Source: Oscillospiraceae bacterium (GTDB lineage Bacteria > Bacillota > Clostridia > Oscillospirales > Oscillospiraceae). Taken from it: a DNA stretch of 64,000 nucleotides. The notes below the pieces were generated by a model that was not told the DNA's origin, did not search any database, and worked only from the letters and a program-made list of their open reading frames with translations. Location: NCBI GenBank assembly GCA_902775355.1, contig CACYLY010000003.1:1-64000 (forward strand), in the 5' to 3' direction. Position numbers and translations under genes: made by a program. Below are positions 58,768 through 64,000 of the stretch, piece by piece; within the stretch, counting starts at the first letter, position 1; each line of letters begins with the position of its first letter.

Positions 58768-59112
58768 TCAAACAGAATATCCTATATTGATATCAAAAGG
58801 TGCAATCAGCAGTTTTTGCAGATCTTTATTGTAGTTTTCGAAAAAGAATCTGATCGCCTTGCCATAGTTTTCTTTTGTATCAAACTCCCAGGTTGAGAAG
58901 TACTTTACGCACTTTACGATCCTGGTCAACTCTCTCGGAGGCTCACCAGGTTCGATTCCGTCTATGGTATAAAACCTCCTAAAATACTTAAGAGACAGTC
59001 AGCCTTCGCATTGAAGCTGATTTGCGGACATTTCCTCGATCTTTGCTTCAAATTGCTCGAGTCTGTCAGGCTTTACCTGAAAGAGTTTCATCTCGATAAA
59101 GGTCTTTTTCAT
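58768..59112 (-). pseudogene. ABM-like (antibiotic-biosynthesis monooxygenase fold) gene with one in-frame UGA
   Basis: From ATG 59112 the frame reads FIEMKLFQVKPDRLEQFEAK and reaches ..NQLQCEG, then TGA (59001-58999), and without any shift continues LSLKYFRRFYTIDGIEPGEP to ..APFDINIGYSV and a TGA at 58770-58768. Both parts clearly form one ~114-residue protein; in relatives I recall a Cys at the stop position. So it is a nonsense mutation, a recoded codon (CEG-U would be a CxxU pair), or an assembly error. No strong SECIS hairpin is visible behind the UGA. The start overlaps the GNAT gene by 47 bp. Confidence 0.75.
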
Positions 59113-59944
59113 GATGGGTCCCCCAAAAAGTTTCTTCTCTTGCCTGATATGAAGCAGTAATGCTGTTCTGACCCTCCATCCGCTTAAAGCCCGCAGCAGT
59201 ATATAATTCTATTTCTGCCTTGGCATCCACATCGACCACTACCATGATTTGGTGCGGCTTGTTTAATTCTATCGCCTTTCCCAGCAACGCCAGTTCATAG
59301 CCTTGCTCTGCGGCCTCAGGCTTTACAAACAGGTCATAGATTTCATTGATCTCATAGTAGTGTTGTACATCCAAATATCCTTGAACCTGTCCGTCTTTTA
59401 TGGCCAGCAGGACTCTGAAGCTATCCTGCGCCGATAGAATTCGCTCGGCTGTCCAATAGGTGTCGACATTATGAAGATCACAGTACTGCTTCGTCCACTT
59501 TTCCGAAAGCAGTTCTATCTGACTGGTCGATACATTCGGCGACGGTCCGGTCAGAAGCATTTTCTGCTGTTCCGGATCAAATATCGCCCCTTTCAGTTTC
59601 AACGGCCGGGAAATCGCAGCATTTAGCGGATTGAATACAAAATCCATTTGGTATCCGCTATAGTTCCTCTCCATATAGGAAAGCATCTCACGAAACGCTT
59701 CTTCTTTCCTGGTAAAACCTATGAGCATCTCAATATATCGATCATCCGGAAGGACAATCCAGACAAAAAGCCCCTCGGTAGTTCCATTTTCTGAAACAGC
59801 AAAAGCATATTTATCTTTTGCCTTTAAAGAATGATAGAGATTATCCTTGTCATACGTAAAATGAGGATCGGAATATAACGGGTGCGCAGCCAGTTCGCGG
59901 ATAAAACCCTCATATTCATCAAAAGAGTATATTTCCCGGATCAT
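59066..59944 (-). CDS. GNAT-fold acetyltransferase-like protein
   Basis: 292 residues from ATG 59944 with GGAG 9 nt upstream; a start at 59965 is possible. N-terminal region unrecognised; the C-terminal half has the GNAT order LLAIKDGQVQGYLDVQHYYE, IYDLFVKPEAAEQGYELALL, VVVDVDAKAEIELYTAAGF. Its last ~15 codons overlap the next gene, so the natural end may be conserved only up to about SITASY. Low GC; probably acquired. Substrate unknown. Confidence 0.82.
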   Translation of the reverse strand: MIREIYSFDEYEGFIRELAAHPLYSDPHFTYDKDNLYHSLKAKDKYAFAVSENGTTEGLFVWIVLPDDRYIEMLIGFTRKEEAFREMLSYMERNYSGYQMDFVFNPLNAAISRPLKLKGAIFDPEQQKMLLTGPSPNVSTSQIELLSEKWTKQYCDLHNVDTYWTAERILSAQDSFRVLLAIKDGQVQGYLDVQHYYEINEIYDLFVKPEAAEQGYELALLGKAIELNKPHQIMVVVDVDAKAEIELYTAAGFKRMEGQNSITASYQAREETFWGTHHEKDLYRDETLSGKA

Positions 59945-60121
59945 TTTCTGCATCTCCATAAACAACGTTTGCTGAGACGATTATACACGATTCGTCCCGG
60001 CTTTACAACGTGAAAAGCTCTTTTGCCCCCTCGCGCGCGTTTTGTCAGGGGCCATCGACTCCCGCGCAGGGGCCGAGGCCACGGGCTCCCCCGGCGGCCC
60101 GCTTTGGCGCTGATTTTTGGC

Positions 60122-60150
60122 TTGACAGCGCCTATTATATTTGATAAGAT
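60122..60150 (+). promoter_or_regulatory. promoter of the MarR/OhrR-peroxidase-CDF operon
   Basis: TTGACA, 17-bp spacer, TAAGAT (60145-60150). Confidence 0.85.
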
Positions 60151-60153
60151 ATA

Positions 60154-60163
60154 TTTGTACAAA
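60154..60163 (+). promoter_or_regulatory. predicted OhrR/MarR operator
   Basis: TTTGTACAAA, a perfect palindrome with A/T-rich flanks, just downstream of the -10 and 20 bp before the regulator's ATG. Fits autorepression. Confidence 0.65.
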
Positions 60164-60182
60164 ATAAACTGGAGGAAACAAG

Positions 60183-60635
60183 ATGGACTACGATTATCGG
60201 GAAGCGATGAAGCTGGCGAACCAGCTGTGCTTTCCGCTCTATGCCGCGGCGCGCCACGTGACGGGGCTCTATACGCCTGTGCTCAAGCCGCTGGGGCTTA
60301 CCTATACGCAGTACATCGTCTTTCTGGTGCTGTGGGAGAAGGACGGCCTGCCCGTCGGCGAGATCGGAGAAAAGCTGCTGCTGGATAACGGCACGCTCTC
60401 TCCGCTGCTGAAAAAGATGGAGCAGGCCGGCTATGTCCGCAGGGAGCGGAGCCGCGAGGACGAGCGCGTCGTCGTCATCACGCTGACGGAAGCGGGCCGC
60501 GCCTTGCAGGAAAAGGCGAAGGACGTCCCCGCGAAGGTCGCGGGCTGTATCGATCTGCCGCCGGAAAAGGCGCAGGCGCTGTACGGTCTGCTGTATGAAT
60601 TGTTGAAAAACCAAAAGAACAAGGGAGGAGCATAA
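60183..60635 (+). CDS. MarR-family regulator, OhrR-like
   Basis: 150 residues. N-terminal LANQLCFPLYAAARHVTG carries the Cys in the position used by OhrR to sense organic peroxides. Winged helix: GEIGEKLLLDNGTLSPLLKKM and wing RRERSREDERVVVITLTEAG. It is 2 bp from a glutathione peroxidase gene, which supports an oxidative-stress role. GGAGG precedes ATG 60183. Confidence 0.9.
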   Translation: MDYDYREAMKLANQLCFPLYAAARHVTGLYTPVLKPLGLTYTQYIVFLVLWEKDGLPVGEIGEKLLLDNGTLSPLLKKMEQAGYVRRERSREDERVVVITLTEAGRALQEKAKDVPAKVAGCIDLPPEKAQALYGLLYELLKNQKNKGGA

Positions 60636-60637
60636 AC

Positions 60638-61189
60638 ATGAAAACAGTGTACGATTTTACGGTGAAGGACAGGCTTGGCAATGACGTCAGCCTGGCGGAC
60701 TATCGGGGTAAGGTGCTGCTGATCGTGAACACCGCGACCGGCTGCGGCTTCACGCCGCACTACGAACCGCTGGAGGCCATGTACAGGGATTTGAAGGAGC
60801 AGGGCTTTGAAATTCTGGATTTCCCCTGCAATCAGTTTGCCAACCAGGCGCCCGGCGACGCGGACGAGATCCACCGGTTCTGCACGCTGAAGTTCGGAAC
60901 GGAGTTCCCGCAGTTCAAAAAGATCGACGTCAACGGCGAGAACGCCGAGCCGCTGTTCGCGTTCCTCGCAACGGAAAAGCCCTTCGCCGGCTTCGGCAAG
61001 GGTCTGAAGAACGCGGCGCTGAGCAAGTTTGCGGACATGAACAACAAGCAGTTCGGCGACAAGGCCTATATCAAGTGGAACTTCACCAAGTTCCTGATCG
61101 ACTGTGAGGGCAGGGTTCTCGCCCGCTTCGAGCCCACCGCGGACATGAAGGACGTCAGAAATGCTGTGACCGAGGAGCTGAAAAAATGA
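60638..61189 (+). CDS. glutathione peroxidase family protein (thiol peroxidase)
   Basis: 183 residues. Peroxidatic Cys in NTATGCGFTPHYEPL, Gln in DFPCNQFANQAPG and Trp in KWNFTKFLI complete the catalytic set. Many bacterial members use thioredoxin. It reduces hydroperoxides; the OhrR-like regulator sits directly upstream. AAGGGAGGAGC precedes the ATG. The stop overlaps the CDF gene by 4 bp. Confidence 0.95.
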   Translation: MKTVYDFTVKDRLGNDVSLADYRGKVLLIVNTATGCGFTPHYEPLEAMYRDLKEQGFEILDFPCNQFANQAPGDADEIHRFCTLKFGTEFPQFKKIDVNGENAEPLFAFLATEKPFAGFGKGLKNAALSKFADMNNKQFGDKAYIKWNFTKFLIDCEGRVLARFEPTADMKDVRNAVTEELKK

Positions 61190-62310
61190 ACGGGATAGAG
61201 ACGTCCCGCGAAAAAACGATCGTCAAAACCAGCGTTATCGGAATCGTTGCCAACGTGTTCCTTGCCGGCTTCAAGGCGGTCATCGGTCTGACAACCAACT
61301 CCATCGCCATCGTGCTCGACGCGGTCAACAACATCTCCGACGCGGGGAGCTCCCTGATCACCATCGTGGGAACAAAGCTGGCGGGCAGGGAGCCGGACAA
61401 GAAGCACCCCTTCGGCTACGGGCGCATCGAGTACCTCAGCGCTATGATCATCTCCGTGATCGTGCTGTACGCGGGCATGACCTCCTTCGTGGAGTCGGTC
61501 AAGCAGATCATCCACCCGGAGACGCCGGACTATAACGCCGTTTCCCTCATCATCGTAGCCGTCGCGGTCGTGGTCAAGATCCTGCTCGGGCGTTACGTCA
61601 AGAGCGTGGGCGTCAGGGTGAATTCAGATTCTCTGATCAACTCCGGCGAAGACGCCACGCTGGACTCCGTGATTTCTGCCTCGACGCTTGTGGCGGCAGG
61701 CATCTTCCTCATCTTCCATGTTTCCCTGGAAGCCTGGCTCGGTGCGGTCATCTCTCTTGTCATCATCAAATCCGGCGTCGAGATGCTCAAGGACACGATC
61801 TCCCAGATCCTCGGCGAGCGCAACGACAAGGAGCTGGCCAGGGCGATCCGTGACACGGTGCTGAGCTTTCCGGAGGTGCAGGGCGCCTACGATCTGGTGA
61901 TGAACAACTATGGTCCGGACACCTGGAACGGCTCCATCCACATCGAGGTCCCGGATACGTACTCGGCGGACGAGTTGGATCGGCTGATCCGCGAGATCAC
62001 GATGAAGGTCCTCCGGGAGCATCACGTCATCCTGACGGCGATCGGCGTGTACTCGGTGAACACGAAGGACGAGGAGATCATGCAGGCCAGACGGCAGGTG
62101 GAGGAGATCGCCTTTTCCCATGAATTTGTCCGGCAGATGCACGGCTTCTATCTGACGAAGGAGCAGAAAAAGCTGCGCTTCGATATCGTGATCAGCTTTG
62201 ACGCAAAGGATCGCCGGGCGGTCTGCAAGGAAGTCGTCGCTGACGTGCAGAAAGCCTTCCCGGACTATGAACTGCAGGTCGCCATGGACACAGACTTTGC
62301 CGAAGAGTAA
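61186..62310 (+). CDS. cation diffusion facilitator transporter with C-terminal extension
   Basis: 374 residues. Helix motifs TNSIAIVLDAVNNISDAGSS and LINSGEDATLDSVISASTLV carry Asp residues of the metal site. The C-terminal cytoplasmic part (from about 215) is longer than the norm, ending in a second alpha-beta unit (LRFDIVISFDAKDRRAVCKE). The metal is not certain; placement behind peroxidase suggests Fe2+/Mn2+ or Zn2+ homeostasis under oxidative stress. Last gene of the operon. Confidence 0.93.
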   Translation: MNGIETSREKTIVKTSVIGIVANVFLAGFKAVIGLTTNSIAIVLDAVNNISDAGSSLITIVGTKLAGREPDKKHPFGYGRIEYLSAMIISVIVLYAGMTSFVESVKQIIHPETPDYNAVSLIIVAVAVVVKILLGRYVKSVGVRVNSDSLINSGEDATLDSVISASTLVAAGIFLIFHVSLEAWLGAVISLVIIKSGVEMLKDTISQILGERNDKELARAIRDTVLSFPEVQGAYDLVMNNYGPDTWNGSIHIEVPDTYSADELDRLIREITMKVLREHHVILTAIGVYSVNTKDEEIMQARRQVEEIAFSHEFVRQMHGFYLTKEQKKLRFDIVISFDAKDRRAVCKEVVADVQKAFPDYELQVAMDTDFAEE

Positions 62311-62349
62311 AGTAAACGATGATTCAATCGGCGAGAGCAGATAAAGTTG

Positions 62350-62377
62350 AAAAAAGCACGCTCTCGCGTGCTTTTTT
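62350..62377 (+). terminator. terminator of the OhrR-peroxidase-CDF operon
   Basis: Perfect 12-bp stem AAAAAAGCACGC / GCGTGCTTTTTT around TCTC. Confidence 0.93.
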
Positions 62378-62485
62378 CTTGGCAGGGGAAGAAGGCTTCG
62401 CCCGCCTGCGGGCGGGCCGGGTCGCGGCTCTGACATGCCACCGGCATGTCATTCACTACAGCTCCCTTCGAAGCCTCTTATGCCA

Positions 62486-62524
62486 GCACAAAAGCGGTTA
62501 CCCTTGCGGGTGCCGCTTTTGTGT
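62486..62524. terminator. hairpin ahead of the PepSY genes
   Basis: CACAAAAGCGG..ACCC pairs with GGGT.CCGCTTTTGTG. It can stop transcripts from either side. After it (62530-62590) GTTGCACCAAACGGTGTC and TTTGCACCAAAAGGTGTC form a short direct repeat. Confidence 0.75.
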
Positions 62525-62598
62525 TGTCTGTGTTGCACCAAACGGTGTCCAGAGAAGGGTTTTTGCACCAAAAGGTGTCTGGATGATTCTATTCTCTC

Positions 62599-62886
62599 CT
62601 AATCTGTGGTTGCCGATAAAATCTCTCGGGTATAGGCGTCGATTCTGTATTCGTAGTTGGTTCTACTGGATTCGAAATCGACTTCATACCAGGCGGAAGA
62701 AGGCGTTTTTTCATATTCGATATCGATGTCTGTCACTTCATCCGGTGTGAACCCGGCATCCTCCAAGGCTGCCTGAAGAGCGGCTTTTTCCCCGATCTTT
62801 TTACTGTCCCCGAACGCGCATGCGCAGACGGCGACAACCAGGGCAAAAATAAGAACCGCCAGAACTGCTTTTTTCATTACCTTCAT
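62599..62886 (-). CDS. PepSY-domain lipoprotein
   Basis: 95 residues from ATG 62886 (MKVMKKAVLAVLIFALVVAV). Lipobox VAVCAC/ACAF near residue 20. PepSY body: KAALQAALEDAGFTPDEVTD, then VDFESSRTNYEYRIDAYTREIL. PepSY domains often inhibit proteases or sense the envelope. AAAGGTGTG precedes the start. It belongs to a sigma/anti-sigma/PepSY group. Confidence 0.85.
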   Translation of the reverse strand: MKVMKKAVLAVLIFALVVAVCACAFGDSKKIGEKAALQAALEDAGFTPDEVTDIDIEYEKTPSSAWYEVDFESSRTNYEYRIDAYTREILSATTD

Positions 62887-62916
62887 GTTACACACCTTTT
62901 TCTTTCGCCGATACGA

Positions 62917-63189
62917 TTACGCGACATAGGGAAGCGGCTCCCCATCAGTGCACAGCCTGAGCGTCTCCAGATAAGAAAGCGGTTCCGTACTGATTCCGAG
63001 AACTTCTCCGCTCACAGCATCCACATAGAATTCGTATCTCAGATACAGCGTGGTCACGATGAAGTGATAAAGTCCGTCGGCGCAGCTACCGGAGGCGCAG
63101 CGGGGTTCATCATTTTTGATTTCGGCGTAAGCGATTGCGCTTTGCAGAGCCTGATCCGTCGTCAATTTCAGAGTGTTATTCATGGTCAT
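62917..63189 (-). CDS. small PepSY-like protein without signal
   Basis: 90 residues: TTDQALQSAIAYAEIKNDEP and YEFYVDAVSGEVLGISTEPL follow the PepSY order. No signal or membrane helix, so cytoplasmic. AAGGAG precedes ATG 63189. Neighbours also carry PepSY, suggesting a set that arose by duplication. Confidence 0.75.
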   Translation of the reverse strand: MTMNNTLKLTTDQALQSAIAYAEIKNDEPRCASGSCADGLYHFIVTTLYLRYEFYVDAVSGEVLGISTEPLSYLETLRLCTDGEPLPYVA

Positions 63190-63253
63190 TCTCCTTTTTA
63201 TTTTTGGCTTTCATATAGTTGACGCAGAAGCAAGGAAAAGGTTACACAGACAA

Positions 63254-63280
63254 GACGGGAGAGTTTTTTCACTCTCCCGT
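63254..63280. terminator. hairpin between PepSY genes
   Basis: ACGGGAGAGT / ACTCTCCCGT. On the minus strand no full T-run follows, so partial attenuation is likely; on the plus strand TTTT follows. Confidence 0.6.
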
Positions 63281-63290
63281 TTTGTCGGAT

Positions 63291-63836
63291 TCATCCCAAA
63301 TCGATGTCCCGGATCACGGTATACCCCGAATTGCTGTTTACTTCAATTTCGTATTCCCGTCCGTATATATCTTCGTATTCGACTTTATAAACATAAATCG
63401 CATCAAAAATACTCCCCACATAGCGCAGGTGGCGGTGGGCGTAGTCCACGAAGAATCTTCCGGCCTCTTCTTCACCAACTTCTTCCACCAGACAGGCGTG
63501 AGCCGCCTCAATGGCCTGTTCCTTTGTCAGCTTTACTTTTCCGGAAGCGGAGATATTGGACGGAATGAAAAGGATCGCGCAGACGATCGCCGCGATCACC
63601 AGTAGGCTGCACAGAACAACGATGATCGTTCGGATCAGCGTTTTGTGGTTAAAAACCTTTCTGGCCTTTTGGACCGTTTCTATTTCCGCCTGTCGGATGC
63701 CGGGATTGGAAAGCTCCGGATCATCCAGGATAGAGCTGATTCTGCGGACATTTTCTAGTTCTCTGGCAACAAAAGCGGCTTCCTCGTCGCTTGCGGTGCC
63801 GTCCCTGAGCTTTTTATACGCGTCTTCAAAATTCAT
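63291..63836 (-). CDS. predicted anti-sigma factor with PepSY-like outer domain
   Basis: 181 residues. Cytoplasmic N-terminal part (MNFEDAYKKLRDGTASDEEA, about 1-70) resembles a short anti-sigma segment; one membrane helix (TIIVVLCSLLVIAAIVCAILF, about 70-92) and an outer PepSY unit (LTKEQAIEAAHACLVEEVGE then VEYEDIYGREYEIEVNSNSG). Start overlaps the stop of the ECF sigma gene (ATGA) and has GGAGGGAGACCA upstream. It most likely holds the sigma factor and responds to an envelope signal. Confidence 0.82.
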   Translation of the reverse strand: MNFEDAYKKLRDGTASDEEAAFVARELENVRRISSILDDPELSNPGIRQAEIETVQKARKVFNHKTLIRTIIVVLCSLLVIAAIVCAILFIPSNISASGKVKLTKEQAIEAAHACLVEEVGEEEAGRFFVDYAHRHLRYVGSIFDAIYVYKVEYEDIYGREYEIEVNSNSGYTVIRDIDLG

Positions 63837-64000
63837 TGGTCTCCCTCCATCATGTTCCTTAGTTTCTCCCTGGCCCTGCACAGCAGGACTTTTGTATTCG
63901 TTTCACTTTTCCCGATGATTTCCGATATGCTTTTGATCGGGAGTCCGGAAAAGTAGAAAAGCATGACCGCCTCCCTCTGCGTATCGGGCAGCAGATCTAT
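63833..64000 (-). CDS. ECF-type RNA polymerase sigma factor, C-terminal end only
   Basis: The visible 55 residues read LLPDTQREAVMLFYFSGLPI, then SISEIIGKSETNTKVLLCRA and REKLRNMMEGDQ, the region 4 helix-turn-helix of ECF sigma factors. The N-terminus lies outside the window. It overlaps the anti-sigma gene by 4 bp, as usual for such pairs. Confidence 0.9.
   Translation of the reverse strand: MDLLPDTQREAVMLFYFSGLPIKSISEIIGKSETNTKVLLCRAREKLRNMMEGDQ

Overview
The window is about 64 kb of high-GC Gram-positive DNA that looks like a gut Clostridia chromosome, most likely Oscillospiraceae-like. The basis is short AGGAGG ribosome sites, TTGACA/TATAAT promoters with 17-bp spacers, an HrcA-type CIRCE operator, many lipoproteins with PTPEP-type linkers, a CD1871A-family CXXC protein, and GC-rich repeat elements between genes. 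No species can be assigned from the sequence alone.

Layout. 1-3.9 kb is the end of an integrated mobile element: primase/helicase (partial), a broken small gene, MobV relaxase, Xis and a Tn916-type tyrosine integrase, ending beside tRNA-Leu(GAG). 4.6-8.3 kb encodes a heterodimeric ABC exporter. 8.7-11.6 kb holds asd, threonine ammonia-lyase and RidA (aspartate-family metabolism and clean-up of enamine by-products). 11.7-20.2 kb is a glycogen cluster (glgB, glgA, a GH13 enzyme) followed by two CapA-like proteins. 20.3-25.4 kb holds TatD, a lipoprotein, Hsp20 with CIRCE, and a zinc ABC importer. 25.5-28.6 kb is accessory: a RelBE-type module between tRNA-Ala(CGC) and a 60-bp copy of its 3' end, then a nucleotidyltransferase and a metallopeptidase, each followed by the same 88-bp repeat. 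28.6-37.6 kb carries a VanX-like dipeptidase, an AAC(6')-like acetyltransferase, a TlpA/CD1871A/Fe-S/TlpA redox operon, two lipoproteins, an alpha/beta-hydrolase membrane fusion and a MarR regulator. 37.9-41.7 kb is a sugar ABC importer, and 41.8-45.8 kb a giant MMPL/RND transporter. 45.9-51.5 kb holds HAD, flavin reductase, nitroreductase, peptide deformylase, NUDIX, a sigma-70 factor, and a CDF metal exporter behind a NiCo (czcD) riboswitch. 51.7-60 kb is a patchwork of single minus-strand accessory genes, including a DUF6796-like gene split by a 213-bp inverted-repeat element made of seven consecutive hairpins, and an ABM-like gene with one in-frame UGA. 60.1-62.3 kb is an OhrR/MarR-glutathione peroxidase-CDF operon. 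62.6-64 kb holds an ECF sigma/anti-sigma/PepSY group cut by the window end.

The parts most worth a second look are the seven-hairpin element at 53.81-54.03 kb, the tRNA-bounded toxin-antitoxin islet at 25.5-26.7 kb, and two places where single genes are each followed by a shared repeat (27.0-28.6 kb and 55.7-58.8 kb). Several small genes (CD1871A protein, a 59-residue DnaJ-type zinc protein, the partial ECF sigma factor) and regulatory sites were read directly from the DNA.
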